From NCBI RefSeq assembly GCF_001921865.1, contig NZ_MSCT01000020.1, forward strand, positions 310,001 to 374,000: 64,000 bases of DNA, given 5' to 3'. A model generated the notes under the pieces. It saw only the letters and a list, made by a program, of their open reading frames with translations. It ran no database searches and was not told the origin of the DNA. Shown piece after piece: positions 1-9,111 of the stretch. Origin of the DNA: Pseudomonas chlororaphis. Lineage in GTDB: Bacteria; Pseudomonadota; Gammaproteobacteria; Pseudomonadales; Pseudomonadaceae. The translations under genes were made by a program, and so were the position numbers. Numbering within the stretch: position 1 is the stretch's first letter; the number at the start of each line of letters is the position of its first letter.

Positions 1-1365
1 GCGGCCGTGTACCTGTTGAGCCCGTTACAGTGGCAAGCGCATGACGATGCTGCGTGCAAAGTCGACTTCTGGCTGCGTAACCTGCAACAGCTGAGCGGCG
101 ACCTGGCCCGGCTGAACATCCCGCTGCTGATCCGCGAGGCGCCGAGCTGGGATCAAGCACCGCAGGTCCTGCTCCAGCTCTGCCGGCAACTGGCCGTCGA
201 GGCGCTGCACGTCAATGAGGAATATGGCATTCACGAAAGTCGCCGCGACGCAGCGGTGGCCAGCCTGTTGCAAACCCAGGGCGTGACCTTTCACAGCCAT
301 CTCGACCAGTTGCTGTTCCAACCCGGCAGCGTACTGACCAAAAGCGGCGCTTACTTCCAGGTCTTCAGCCAGTTTCGCAAGGTCTGCTACAGCCGGCTGC
401 ACACGGCCCTGCCGTCGCGGCTCGCGGCGCCCAGGGCGCAAGCCGCCATCCAGCTCCAGGCCGATGCCGTGCCGCGCCAGGTCGAGGGGTTCCCAACCCC
501 GAGCCCGGCGCTGCAAGCGCTCTGGCCGGCCGGCGAACATGCGGCGCAACAACGCCTGGCGTATTTTGCCGAGGCGCAGCTCGACTACTACCAGGCCGAG
601 CGCGACTTGCCGGCCAGGCCCGGCACCAGCCAGTTGTCGCCCTACCTCGCCGCCGGGGTGTTGTCGCCGCGCCAGTGCTTGCACGCAGCCCTGCAAAGCA
701 ATCGCGGCGAGTTCGAAAGCGGCAGCCCGGGCGCCGTCACCTGGATCAACGAACTGCTCTGGCGCGAGTTCTACAAACACATCCTGGTGGGCTACCCACG
801 GGTATCCCGGCACCGCGCGTTCCGCCCGGAAACCGAAGCCGTGCCCTGGCGCGACGCCCCCGACGAACTGGCGGCCTGGCAGCAGGCCCGTACCGGTCTG
901 CCGATCATCGATGCGGCCATGCGCCAATTGCTGGAAACCGGCTGGATGCACAACCGCCTGCGGATGATCGTGGCGATGTTCCTGACCAAGAACCTGCTGA
1001 TCGACTGGCGCCAGGGCGAGCGCTTCTTCATGCGCCACCTGATCGACGGCGACCTGGCGGCGAACAACGGCGGCTGGCAATGGAGTTCGTCCACCGGCAC
1101 CGACGCGGCGCCCTACTTTCGCATCTTCAACCCGCTGAGCCAGTCGCAAAGGTTCGACAGCCAGGGAACCTTCATCAAGCACTGGTTGCCGGAGCTGGCG
1201 GAGCTCGGCGAAAAGGACATCCACAACCCCGCGGCCATGGGCGGCCTGTTCGGCGTTGCCGGCTACCCGCCGCCGATGGTCGACCTGGCGCTGTCGCGCG
1301 AACGCGCCCTGATGGCCTTCAAGAACCTGCCGTCGCGGGAGGCTGCCCAGGGCTACCCGGAATAG
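1..1365 (+). CDS. phrB: Deoxyribodipyrimidine photolyase, 5' truncated by the window edge
   Basis: Class I CPD photolyase/cryptochrome family. It uses light and FADH to split cyclobutane pyrimidine dimers. The reading frame is open from base 1, and the usual first 25-30 residues (the start of the photolyase alpha/beta domain) lie outside the window. About 454 codons remain out of a usual 470-480. The FAD-binding C-terminal half is clear, with conserved blocks ELLWREFYKH, TGLPIIDAAMRQL, WMHNRLRMI and GWQWSSSTGTDAAPYFRIFN. The methionine at base 7 is internal, not the start. The gene probably shares a transcript with the small Cys-cluster gene 65 bp downstream. Identification rests on visible family motifs; the exact subclass is inferred. 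Confidence 0.95.
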   Translation, partial: AAVYLLSPLQWQAHDDAACKVDFWLRNLQQLSGDLARLNIPLLIREAPSWDQAPQVLLQLCRQLAVEALHVNEEYGIHESRRDAAVASLLQTQGVTFHSHLDQLLFQPGSVLTKSGAYFQVFSQFRKVCYSRLHTALPSRLAAPRAQAAIQLQADAVPRQVEGFPTPSPALQALWPAGEHAAQQRLAYFAEAQLDYYQAERDLPARPGTSQLSPYLAAGVLSPRQCLHAALQSNRGEFESGSPGAVTWINELLWREFYKHILVGYPRVSRHRAFRPETEAVPWRDAPDELAAWQQARTGLPIIDAAMRQLLETGWMHNRLRMIVAMFLTKNLLIDWRQGERFFMRHLIDGDLAANNGGWQWSSSTGTDAAPYFRIFNPLSQSQRFDSQGTFIKHWLPELAELGEKDIHNPAAMGGLFGVAGYPPPMVDLALSRERALMAFKNLPSREAAQGYPE

Positions 1366-1430
1366 GCCGCGGGGCAGCGTCCGTCAGCGGCTTTACACAG
1401 CCGGCGCTCGCTGCCTTACACTGCGCGCCT

Positions 1431-1736
1431 ATGACCACTATCCCCGTCACCCAGATCGCCGAAACGGCGGTCACCTGCTCAAGTTGCGCCGCCTGCTGCT
1501 GCCAGTTGGAAGTGATGCTGATCACTGAAACCGGTGTGCCCGAGCGCTTTATCGACACCGACGATTGGGGCGGCGAAGTCATGCGGCGCCTGGACGACGG
1601 CTGGTGCGCCGCGCTGGATCGCGACAGCATGCTGTGCAGCATCTACGAACAACGTCCGCTGATCTGCCGGGAATTCGAGATGGGAGAAGCGGACTGCCTC
1701 AGCGAACGCCGGGGCATCGCCACGGCGTATCGCTGA
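1431..1736 (+). CDS. YkgJ family cysteine-cluster protein
   Basis: A 101-residue protein of the YkgJ type (UPF0153), thought to bind zinc or iron through clustered cysteines. Cys16, 19, 22, 23 and 24 form a CxxCxxCCC motif near the N-terminus, and further Cys residues sit in the blocks WCAALD, MLCSIY, LICREF and ADCLSE. This matches the family pattern. No enzyme activity is established for the family. The ATG at 1431 starts 65 bp after the photolyase, consistent with co-transcription. The longer open frame further upstream is a shadow of the photolyase gene. Confidence 0.85.
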   Translation: MTTIPVTQIAETAVTCSSCAACCCQLEVMLITETGVPERFIDTDDWGGEVMRRLDDGWCAALDRDSMLCSIYEQRPLICREFEMGEADCLSERRGIATAYR

Positions 1737-1743
1737 AGGTGCC

Positions 1744-2262
1744 TTACAACGGCATGGTGTAGTGCAGGGCGTAGCTCTCGATACCGTCGTTGGGGGTGGC
1801 GATACCGGCGTTGGAATAGTGCGTCGCGCGGATACCGACTTCGTGCCCGCCATTGAACCGCAGCCCGAAACCGATACGGTCCTCGAACTGGAAGGCCGAA
1901 CCGAGCTTGTTGTCCTCCACCTCGGTGTTGGCGAACAGCGCCACGCCGATCCCCGCCTCGATATAAGGCTTGACGTTCTGCCCGGCGAATTCGTACACCA
2001 GCACCGGCGAGAACGACAGGCTGTGGTTGCTCGATTTCTTGTCGCCGTCCCAGAAGGTATAGGCGCCACTCCAGTAGCCGGTCAGGCGCCCGACATCACT
2101 TTGCAGCCAGCTCTTGTCCCAGTCGAACTGCATGCCCAGGCGATAGGTCTGGGTCGAGTCGCCGGTCTGCCCCACCGAGAACTCGACGCCAGCCGCCTGT
2201 GCCGAAAAACTTTGCCCCACCAGCGCGGCCGCAAGCGCGGCCAAACAAAACACTCGTCTCAT
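1744..2262 (-). CDS. pagL: Lipid A 3-O-deacylase PagL
   Basis: Outer-membrane beta-barrel enzyme that removes the 3-O-linked acyl chain of lipid A. The 172-residue protein has a signal peptide ending near FSAQA/AGV and the alternating pattern of a small barrel. The family catalytic triad is visible: His148 and Ser150 in THYSNAGI and Glu162 in GIESY. The His-to-Glu distance of 14 equals that in P. aeruginosa PagL (His126, Ser128, Glu140). The ATG at 2262 is preferred to the one at 2271 because the AAGG Shine-Dalgarno sits 9 bases before it. The gene lies downstream of murI on the same strand, after a weak hairpin. Confidence 0.9.
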   Translation of the reverse strand: MRRVFCLAALAAALVGQSFSAQAAGVEFSVGQTGDSTQTYRLGMQFDWDKSWLQSDVGRLTGYWSGAYTFWDGDKKSSNHSLSFSPVLVYEFAGQNVKPYIEAGIGVALFANTEVEDNKLGSAFQFEDRIGFGLRFNGGHEVGIRATHYSNAGIATPNDGIESYALHYTMPL

Positions 2263-2327
2263 CAGGAACATCCTTTTTTAACGATTCGTATGGTGTTGTA
2301 CAGATTCCGCAGACACGTTAGTAGAAA

Positions 2328-2343
2328 TCCGCGTTTAAGCGGA
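2328..2343 (-). terminator. Weak hairpin after murI
   Basis: A 5-bp stem TCCGC/GCGGA with a 6-base loop lies between murI and pagL and is followed on the minus strand by TTTCT. It could weakly terminate the hemA-murI operon. The short stem and poor U-tract make this uncertain. Confidence 0.3.
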
Positions 2344-2365
2344 AGTTCAGCATTTCTGCAGTTTT

Positions 2366-3157
2366 TTATAGGGTGAAGCTTTGTACCGCCCCCGCTTTGT
2401 TCCAAAGCAACGGCAGGATATGTCTGAAGTGACACAGATTGCCACTCGTCCAGAATCGGGTCTGTTGCGCAGGCCCGGCAGCCAACAGTTCACGCTCGCC
2501 AAGCAGCCGCTCCAGCTGACGGGCCACCGCGGCGCCGGTGTCGATCAAGCTGATGTCCGCGGGGAGCATCGGCTTGAGCAAAGGCTTGAGAAACGGATAG
2601 TGGGTACAGCCCAGGATGATGGTGTCGCAACCAGCCGCCAACAGCGGTTCGACGTAGCCCAGCAGCAGTTCGCGCAATGCGGGGCTGTGCAGGTCGCCGG
2701 CTTCGATCAGCTCCACCAGGCCCGGGCAAGGCTGGGTAATGACGTGGACATCGGTGGCGAAACGGTCGAGCAAGGCGGCGAACTTGGCGCTCTGCAAGGT
2801 CCCGGTGGTGGCCAGCACGCCGACCACGCCGCTGCGAGTGGCGGCAGCCGCCGGCTTGACCGCAGGCTCCATGCCGACAATGGGCCAGTCCGGATAATCC
2901 CGCCGCAGTTCGGCGACGCCCGCCACGGTCGCGGTGTTGCAGGCCAGGACCAACGCCTTGGCGCCCTGCTCGCGAAAGAACCCGGCGATCAGGCCGCAAC
3001 GCTGGCGAATGAATTCGGGGCTTTTCTCGCCGTAGGGAATATTGCCGCAATCGGCCACATACAACAGCGACTCATGGGGCAGGCGCTGCTGGATTTCCGC
3101 CAGCACCGACAAACCGCCGACGCCGGAGTCGAAAACGCCGATCGGCGCTTCACGCAT
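2366..3157 (-). CDS. murI: Glutamate racemase MurI
   Basis: Cytoplasmic racemase that makes D-glutamate for peptidoglycan. The 264-residue length is normal. The cofactor-independent Asp/Glu racemase fold is marked by IGVFDSGVGGLSVL at the N-terminus (Asp10) and by the two catalytic cysteines, Cys73 in ACNTAT and Cys184 in LGCTHYPFL. The start at 3157 overlaps the end of moeB by 8 bp (ATGCGTGA), which fits translational coupling. It is the last gene of the leftward hemA-prfA-prmC-moeB-murI operon, the same order as in other pseudomonads. Confidence 0.96.
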   Translation of the reverse strand: MREAPIGVFDSGVGGLSVLAEIQQRLPHESLLYVADCGNIPYGEKSPEFIRQRCGLIAGFFREQGAKALVLACNTATVAGVAELRRDYPDWPIVGMEPAVKPAAAATRSGVVGVLATTGTLQSAKFAALLDRFATDVHVITQPCPGLVELIEAGDLHSPALRELLLGYVEPLLAAGCDTIILGCTHYPFLKPLLKPMLPADISLIDTGAAVARQLERLLGERELLAAGPAQQTRFWTSGNLCHFRHILPLLWNKAGAVQSFTL

Positions 3158-3905
3158 GCCGGCCACCGCAGACGCTGCAACCCGGGTCGCGCTTGACTCG
3201 CAGCTCGCGAAAACGCGTGCCCAGGGCATCGATCAACAACAGGCGACCCACCAGCGGCTCGCCAAACCCCACCAGCAGTTTCAAGGCCTCGAGGGCCTGC
3301 AGGCTGCCCACCAGCCCCACCAGCGGGCCGAGCACGCCAGCCTCGCTGCACGTCAGTTCGGCTTCGCTGCCGTGCCCGTATAAACAGTGGTAACACGGGC
3401 TCTCGGGGCGACGCGGGTCGAACACCGACAGCTGCCCCTCCAGACGAATCGCCGCACCGCTGACCAGCGGTTTGCCGGCGACAACGCAGGCGACGTTCAC
3501 CGCCTCGCGGGTCGAGAAGTTGTCGGTGCAGTCGAGCACCAGGTCCACCGCCGCGACCGCGGCAGCCAGGGAGTCGGCATCCAGCGCGGCGCGATGGGCC
3601 ACCAGCTGGATCTCGGGATTGATCGAGGACAGCCGGCGCATGGCCGAGTCGACCTTGCTCGCGCCGACGCTGTCGGTGTCATGGATGATCTGGCGTTGCA
3701 GGTTGGTCAGGTCGACCGTATCGAAGTCGGCCAGGTGCAGCTCGCCCACTCCGGCGGCGGCCAGGTACAAGGCCACCGGTGCGCCCAGCCCGCCCAGCCC
3801 GACGATCAGCACACGGCTGGCTTTGAGCCGCAACTGGCCGTCGATGTCGACATGCTGCAGAAGGATCTGCCGGCTATAGCGCAACAGTTCCTGATCGTTC
3901 AGCAC
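3150..3905 (-). CDS. moeB: Molybdopterin-synthase adenylyltransferase MoeB (ThiF/HesA family)
   Basis: E1-like enzyme that adenylates the C-terminal glycine of MoaD for molybdopterin synthesis. The 251-residue protein has the nucleotide-binding loop GLGGLGAPVALYLAAAGVG near residue 35 and the zinc-binding cysteine pairs CYHC and CSVC. The ThiF homologue is similar, so the partner sulphur carrier is inferred from the Pseudomonas synteny with prmC and prfA. Its 5' end overlaps the 3' end of prmC by 7 bp and its 3' end overlaps murI, so the cluster is tightly coupled. Confidence 0.9.
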   Translation of the reverse strand: MLNDQELLRYSRQILLQHVDIDGQLRLKASRVLIVGLGGLGAPVALYLAAAGVGELHLADFDTVDLTNLQRQIIHDTDSVGASKVDSAMRRLSSINPEIQLVAHRAALDADSLAAAVAAVDLVLDCTDNFSTREAVNVACVVAGKPLVSGAAIRLEGQLSVFDPRRPESPCYHCLYGHGSEAELTCSEAGVLGPLVGLVGSLQALEALKLLVGFGEPLVGRLLLIDALGTRFRELRVKRDPGCSVCGGRHA

Positions 3906-4729
3906 GGCAGGCGCCCCAGGCTGATGCGCTCGTGGCCGCCCAAGTCGACGCGACTGTGAACGTCGCCGAACCCCTGGCTCAGCAACAGATCGCGCACGGC
4001 CGGCGCCTGGTCGTAACCATGCTCCAGCATCAGCCAGCCGCCAGCCTCAAGGTGCTGCGGCGCCTGGGCGATGATCAGCCGCAGGTCATCCAGCCCGTCC
4101 TTGCCCGCCACCAGCGCGCTTTCCGGCTCGAAACGCACATCGCCGGCCGCCAAGTGCGGGTCGGCGGCGGCGATGTACGGCGGGTTGCTGACAATCAGTT
4201 GGAAACGCTGGCCTTGCAGGGCGCTGAACCAATGGCTGTTCAGCACCGTGACCGTGTCCAGTTGCAGGCGCTGGCGGTTGCGTTCGGCCAGGGCCACGGC
4301 TTCCAGCACCCGGTCGACCGCGGTGACCCGCCACGCCGGGCGCTCGCTGGCCAGGGCCAGGGCAATGGCGCCGCTGCCGGTGCCCAGGTCGAGCACCTTG
4401 GCCGGCGTGGCCGGCAGCAACTCCAGCGCGGCTTCCACCAGCAATTCGGTGTCCGGGCGTGGAATCAGGGTATGTGGCGCGACTTCCAGGTCGAGCTTCC
4501 AGAAACCCTGCTGGCCGAGGATATAGGCCACCGGCTCACCGGAGCGGCGGCGCAGTAAATACTCGGCAAAGGTCAATGCCGCCTCGCTGGGCACGATCCG
4601 CTCGGGCCAGGTGTGCAGGAAACTGCGCGGCTTGCCCAGGGCTGCGGCGAGGAGCAATTCGGCATCCAGGCGGGGCGTCGGCGAATCGGGCAGTTGGGCG
4701 GCGCGCAGCAGGCTGGCGATGATGGTCAT
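3899..4729 (-). CDS. prmC: Release factor N5-glutamine methyltransferase PrmC
   Basis: SAM-dependent enzyme that methylates the glutamine of the GGQ motif in release factors 1 and 2. In the 276-residue protein the SAM-binding motif VLDLGTGSGAIAL lies near residues 112-124 and the catalytic NPPY tetrad is at residues 182-185. The start at 4729 (MTIIASLLRAA) is chosen over an upstream Met at 4765 because it matches family N-termini and lies 16 bp after the prfA stop. The neighbour prfA encodes its substrate, a common pairing. Confidence 0.95.
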   Translation of the reverse strand: MTIIASLLRAAQLPDSPTPRLDAELLLAAALGKPRSFLHTWPERIVPSEAALTFAEYLLRRRSGEPVAYILGQQGFWKLDLEVAPHTLIPRPDTELLVEAALELLPATPAKVLDLGTGSGAIALALASERPAWRVTAVDRVLEAVALAERNRQRLQLDTVTVLNSHWFSALQGQRFQLIVSNPPYIAAADPHLAAGDVRFEPESALVAGKDGLDDLRLIIAQAPQHLEAGGWLMLEHGYDQAPAVRDLLLSQGFGDVHSRVDLGGHERISLGRLPC

Positions 4730-4745
4730 GTGCTCGACTCTTCCT

Positions 4746-5828
4746 TTATTCGCCCAGTGCGGCAAGTTGATCGGCCTGATATTCGGCCAGCAACGGCTCG
4801 ATCACCGCTTCGACGCCACCGGCGAGGATCTCATCAAGGGAGTAAAGGGTCAGGTTGACGCGGTGATCGGTCACTCGGCCCTGGGGAAAGTTGTAGGTGC
4901 GGATACGCTCGGAACGGTCGCCCGACCCCACCAGCAGCTTGCGCTCGCTGGCGATCGCGTTGGCCGCGGCGCTGGTCTGCTGGTCGTTGAGCTTGGCCGA
5001 TAGCCAGGACATCGCGCGCGCGCGGTTCTTGTGCTGGGAACGCTCTTCCTGGCACTCGACCACGATCCCCGACGGAATGTGAGTGATGCGGATCGCCGAG
5101 TCGGTCTTGTTGACGTGCTGGCCGCCAGCCCCGGAGGAGCGGTAGGTATCGATGCGCAGGTCCGCCGGGTTGATCTCGATGGCTTCCTGCTCGTCCGGCT
5201 CGGGCAACACGGCCACGGTGCAAGCCGAGGTATGGATGCGCCCCTGGGACTCGGTGGCCGGCACCCGCTGTACGCGATGGGCACCGGATTCGAACTTCAG
5301 CTTGCCGTAGACATTCTCGCCTTCGACCCGGGCGATGACTTCTTTATAGCCGCCGTGCTCGCCCTCGTTTTCCGAGAGAATCTCCAGCCGCCAGCCGCGC
5401 CGTTCGGCGTAGCGCGAATACATGCGGAACAGGTCGCCAGAGAAGATCGCCGCCTCGTCGCCACCAGTGCCGGCGCGAATTTCCAGGAACACGTTGCGCC
5501 CGTCGTTCGGGTCCTTGGGCAACAGCATGCGTTGCAGGGTGCCTTCCAGCTCAACCAGTTGCTCCTTGGCTTCGCGGACTTCTTCCACAGCCATTTCCCG
5601 CAGGTCCGGGTCGCTGTCCTTGAGCAGCGCCTGGGCGCCCTCGAGGTCGGCCTGGACCTTGAGCACCTGTTTATAGGCCGCGACGATCGGCTCGACTTCC
5701 GCGTACTCCTTGGAATAGGCACGGAACTTGGCCTGATCGGAAATGACTTCGCCGTCGCCTAGCAACGCGGTCAGTTCCTCGAAACGATCCTGGAGGACAT
5801 CCAGCTTATTGAGCAGTGACGCTTTCAT
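4746..5828 (-). CDS. prfA: Peptide chain release factor 1
   Basis: RF1 reads UAA and UAG stop codons and triggers peptide release on the ribosome. The length, 360 residues, is standard. The codon-recognition tripeptide PAT is at residues 190-192 and the GGQ catalytic motif is at 235-237 within SSGAGGQHVNKTDSA. The start overlaps the hemA stop by four bases (ATGA), so the two are translationally coupled. The order hemA-prfA-prmC is conserved across gammaproteobacteria. Confidence 0.98.
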   Translation of the reverse strand: MKASLLNKLDVLQDRFEELTALLGDGEVISDQAKFRAYSKEYAEVEPIVAAYKQVLKVQADLEGAQALLKDSDPDLREMAVEEVREAKEQLVELEGTLQRMLLPKDPNDGRNVFLEIRAGTGGDEAAIFSGDLFRMYSRYAERRGWRLEILSENEGEHGGYKEVIARVEGENVYGKLKFESGAHRVQRVPATESQGRIHTSACTVAVLPEPDEQEAIEINPADLRIDTYRSSGAGGQHVNKTDSAIRITHIPSGIVVECQEERSQHKNRARAMSWLSAKLNDQQTSAAANAIASERKLLVGSGDRSERIRTYNFPQGRVTDHRVNLTLYSLDEILAGGVEAVIEPLLAEYQADQLAALGE

Positions 5829-7111
5829 TGCGTTTTTTTATCCGAAGAGTCTGTAGCGCCCTCACCGAGGGCAAAGAGTTCCTGGGCCATGGCCAGCGCA
5901 TCCAGGCGGCCTTCAGCGGTCAGTTTTTTCAACTGGACGCTGGGCGCATGCAGCAATTTGTTGGTCAGGCCGCGAGCCAGTTGCATCAAGACATCTTCGG
6001 CGCTGCTACCGTTGGCCAGCATGCGCTGGGCCTTTTGCAGCTCTTCATCGCGCAGGCGCTCGCTCTGCTGACGATACGCCTTGAGCACATCCACCGCAGC
6101 CAGCTCGCGCAGGCGCACCATGAAATCCTCGGCGCCGATATTCACCAGCTCTTCCGCCGCCTGCGCCGCGCCCTGGCGGCTCTTGAGGTTTTCGGCGACC
6201 ACTTCGTGGAGATCGTCGACGGTATAGAGGTAAACGTCGTCCAACTCGCCGACTTCCGGTTCGATATCTCGAGGAACGGCGATATCCACCATGAAAATCG
6301 GCTTGTGCTTGCGCAGCTTCAGCGCGCTTTCCACCGCGCCCTTGCCGAGGATCGGCAACTGGCTGGCGGTGGAGCTGATGACGATGTCGCTATGAACCAA
6401 CTCCTGCGGGATATCCGACAGCAGCACGGCATGGGCTCCAAACTGTTCGGCCAGGGTGCTGGCGCGCTCCAGGGTACGGTTGGCGACCACGATGCGCTTG
6501 ACCCCCAGGTCATGCAGGTGGCGGGCGACCAGGGTGATGGTCTCGCCGGCGCCGATCAGCAGCGCCTGGCTGCGTTGCAGATCGCTGAAAATCTGTTTCG
6601 CCAGGCTCACCGCGGCAAAGGCCACGGAAACCGGGTTCTCGCCGATGGCGGTGTCGGTGCGCACCTGCTTGGCGGCGCTGAAGGTGGCCTGGAACAGCCG
6701 CCCGAGCAACGGCCCGACGGTGCCGGCCTCGCGCGCCACGGCGTAAGCGGATTTCATCTGCCCGAGAATCTGCGGTTCGCCCAGCACCAGCGAATCCAGG
6801 CCGGAGGCGACCCGCATCATGTGACGAACGGCCGCATCGTCTTCGTGCACATAGGCACTGGCGCGCAGGTCTTCAAGGTTCAGATGGTGGTACTCGGCCA
6901 GCCAGCGCAGCACGACATCCGCCGAAAGATGATCCTGTTCTATATAGAGCTCGCTGCGATTGCAGGTGGAGAGGATCGCAGCTTCGCGGCTGTCGGTCAG
7001 GCGGCAGAGCTGCTGCAAGGCCTCAACCAACTGCTCAGGGGTAAAGGCCACGCGCTCGCGGACGTCTACTGAAGCAGTCTTGTGGTTAATACCGAGTGCG
7101 AGGAAGGCCAT
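5825..7111 (-). CDS. hemA: Glutamyl-tRNA reductase HemA
   Basis: NADPH-dependent enzyme that reduces glutamyl-tRNA(Glu) to glutamate-1-semialdehyde, the first committed step of the C5 heme pathway. The 428-residue protein carries the nucleophilic Cys50 in STCNRSELY, then the NADPH domain with LLIGAGETI, and a C-terminal dimerization helix. It is the first gene of the leftward operon through prfA, prmC, moeB and murI. It is transcribed divergently from the TPR lipoprotein-lolB-ispE operon, with a repeat between them. Confidence 0.97.
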   Translation of the reverse strand: MAFLALGINHKTASVDVRERVAFTPEQLVEALQQLCRLTDSREAAILSTCNRSELYIEQDHLSADVVLRWLAEYHHLNLEDLRASAYVHEDDAAVRHMMRVASGLDSLVLGEPQILGQMKSAYAVAREAGTVGPLLGRLFQATFSAAKQVRTDTAIGENPVSVAFAAVSLAKQIFSDLQRSQALLIGAGETITLVARHLHDLGVKRIVVANRTLERASTLAEQFGAHAVLLSDIPQELVHSDIVISSTASQLPILGKGAVESALKLRKHKPIFMVDIAVPRDIEPEVGELDDVYLYTVDDLHEVVAENLKSRQGAAQAAEELVNIGAEDFMVRLRELAAVDVLKAYRQQSERLRDEELQKAQRMLANGSSAEDVLMQLARGLTNKLLHAPSVQLKKLTAEGRLDALAMAQELFALGEGATDSSDKKTQ

Positions 7112-7216
7112 TCAAGGTCGCTGATGATGTCGAGAAGCCGACAATTGTCCTACTTCGAAAGATTCAGAACAACTACTGCCGACTATTGTCCCAATAGACT
7201 GCCTCTTAACGGCCTC

Positions 7217-7316
7217 TGTTGGAGCTGGCTTGCTAGCGATGGTCGTTAACGATGATGCGCTCATCCTGCATAAACGCATTGCTCTCAGGTTCTTCGCGAG
7301 CACGCTCGCTCCTACA
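7217..7316. repeat. REPIN-like pair of inverted extragenic palindromes
   Basis: Two inverted copies of a Pseudomonas-type REP flank about 50 bp. The left copy begins TGTTGGAGCTGGCTTGCTAG. The right copy reads, on the minus strand, TGTAGGAGCGAGCGTGCTCG. The right copy matches the common pseudomonad consensus better than the left, which has decayed. The element sits in the hemA to TPR lipoprotein intergenic region, typical of mobile REPIN elements moved by RAYT transposases encoded elsewhere. The family assignment is by recognition only. Confidence 0.75.
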
Positions 7317-7382
7317 CGGTTATGTTTGGTCGAAGGCTTGTGTCATGATGATCCGACCGCAGGTTAGTCGTCCTCTTCCTAT

Positions 7383-9107
7383 ATGAATAGATCTTCCGCG
7401 TTGCTCCTCGCTTTTGTCTTCCTCAGCGGCTGCCAGGCCTTGGCGCCCGTTTCCCCGGACGGTTCGCCGCCGGTCGAAGACAGCACTCCGGCGCCTGAAA
7501 AGCCCAAGGTTTACTCCTCGTTCAGCGAAGACACGGTCTTCAGCCTGCTGAGCGCGGAACTGGCCGGCCAACGCAATCGTTTCGACATTGCCCTGGATAA
7601 CTACGTCACCCAGGCCATCAACACCCAGGACCCGGGCATCTCCGAACGGGCCTTCCGTATCGCCGAGTACCTGGGCGCCGACCAGGCCGCCCTGGATACC
7701 GCGCTGATCTGGGCGAAAAACGCCCCGGACGACCTGGAGGCCCAGCGCGCAGCGGCCATCCAGCTGGCGCGCTCCGGGCGTTATGACGACTCCATGGTCT
7801 ACATGGAGAAAGTCCTGCAGGGCAAGGGCGATACCCATTTCGACTTCCTCGCTCTGTCGGCCGCCGACACTGACCAGGACACCCGCAACGGGCTGATGAA
7901 GGGTTTCGACCGCCTGCTGCAAAAGCACCCGAACAACGGCCAGCTGATCTTCGGCAAGGCGCTGTTGCTGCAACAGGACGGCGACAGCCGCGAAGCGTTG
8001 AAACTGCTGGAGCAGAACCCACCGGAAGAAGGCGAGATCGCGCCGATCCTGCTGCGCGCGCGCCTGCTGCAAAGCCTCAACCGCGCCGACGAAGCCCTGC
8101 CGCTGCTGGAAAAGAGCATTCGCAAATACCCGGACGACAAACGCCTGCGCCTGACCTACGCGCGCATGCTGGTCGAACAGGACCGCATGGACGATGCCAA
8201 GGCCCAGTTCTCCAGCCTGGTGCAGCAGTATCCGGAAGACGACGAACTGCGTTACTCCCTGGCGTTGGTCTGCCTGGAAGCCAAGGACTGGGAAGAGGCC
8301 AAGGGCTACCTGGAAGACCTGATCGCCCGGGAAAGCCACGTCGACTCGGCGCACCTGAACCTGGGCCGCATCGCCGAAGAGCTCAATGACCCGCAAGGCG
8401 CTCTGGTCGAGTACGGCCAGGTCGGCCCGGGCAACGACTACCTGCCGGCACAGCTGCGCCAGGCCGACATCCTGATGAACAACGGGCGTACCGGCGAAGC
8501 CGAAAAACGCCTGGCCGCGGCCCGCGACGCCCAGCCGGACTACGCCATCCAGCTGTACCTGATCGAAGCCGAAACCCTGTCCGCCAACAAGCAGGGCGAC
8601 AGGGCCTGGAAGATTCTCCAGCAAGCCCTGCAGCAGTATCCGGACGAGGTGAACCTGCTCTACACCCGTGCCATGCAGGCCGAGAAGCGCAACGACCTGG
8701 CCCAGATGGAGAAGGACCTGCGCCTGATCATCAAGCGTGAGCCGGACAACGCCATGGCGCTGAACGCCCTCGGCTACACCCTGTCGGACCGCACCACACG
8801 CTATGCCGAAGCCAAGGCCCTGATCGAACAGGCCCACCAGTTGACCCCGGACGATCCGGCGGTCCTCGACAGCCTCGGCTGGGTGAACTATCGCCTGGGC
8901 AACCTTGCGGAAGCCGAACGCCTGCTGCGCCAGGCCCTGGAACGCTTCCCCGACCAGGAAGTCGCCGCGCACCTGGGCGAAGTACTCTGGGCCAGCGGCA
9001 AGCAACGCGAAGCCAAACAGATCTGGAGCAAGTTCCTCAAGGACCAGCCCGACAGCCCCATCCTGCGCAGCACCATCAAGCGCCTGACCGGATCAGAGAC
9101 TCTTTAA
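7383..9107 (+). CDS. TPR-repeat outer-membrane lipoprotein (PA4667-like)
   Basis: A 574-residue protein with a lipoprotein signal (LSGC, lipidated Cys17) followed by a short Pro/Ser-rich linker and many tetratricopeptide repeats. Late repeats are clear, for example ALNALGYTLSDR and VLDSLGWVNYRLGNLAEAE. TPR proteins are scaffolds; no specific function is established here. The gene is always next to lolB and ispE in pseudomonads, so a cell-envelope role is a reasonable inference. The ATG at 7383 sits after a pyrimidine-rich leader without a strong Shine-Dalgarno. Confidence 0.9.
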   Translation: MNRSSALLLAFVFLSGCQALAPVSPDGSPPVEDSTPAPEKPKVYSSFSEDTVFSLLSAELAGQRNRFDIALDNYVTQAINTQDPGISERAFRIAEYLGADQAALDTALIWAKNAPDDLEAQRAAAIQLARSGRYDDSMVYMEKVLQGKGDTHFDFLALSAADTDQDTRNGLMKGFDRLLQKHPNNGQLIFGKALLLQQDGDSREALKLLEQNPPEEGEIAPILLRARLLQSLNRADEALPLLEKSIRKYPDDKRLRLTYARMLVEQDRMDDAKAQFSSLVQQYPEDDELRYSLALVCLEAKDWEEAKGYLEDLIARESHVDSAHLNLGRIAEELNDPQGALVEYGQVGPGNDYLPAQLRQADILMNNGRTGEAEKRLAAARDAQPDYAIQLYLIEAETLSANKQGDRAWKILQQALQQYPDEVNLLYTRAMQAEKRNDLAQMEKDLRLIIKREPDNAMALNALGYTLSDRTTRYAEAKALIEQAHQLTPDDPAVLDSLGWVNYRLGNLAEAERLLRQALERFPDQEVAAHLGEVLWASGKQREAKQIWSKFLKDQPDSPILRSTIKRLTGSETL

Positions 9108-9111
9108 GACC

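Noticed and set aside
25..1224. Long minus-strand open frame opposite the photolyase
   Set aside because: It mirrors a high-GC3 gene and has no family features; the photolyase frame has clear conserved motifs.
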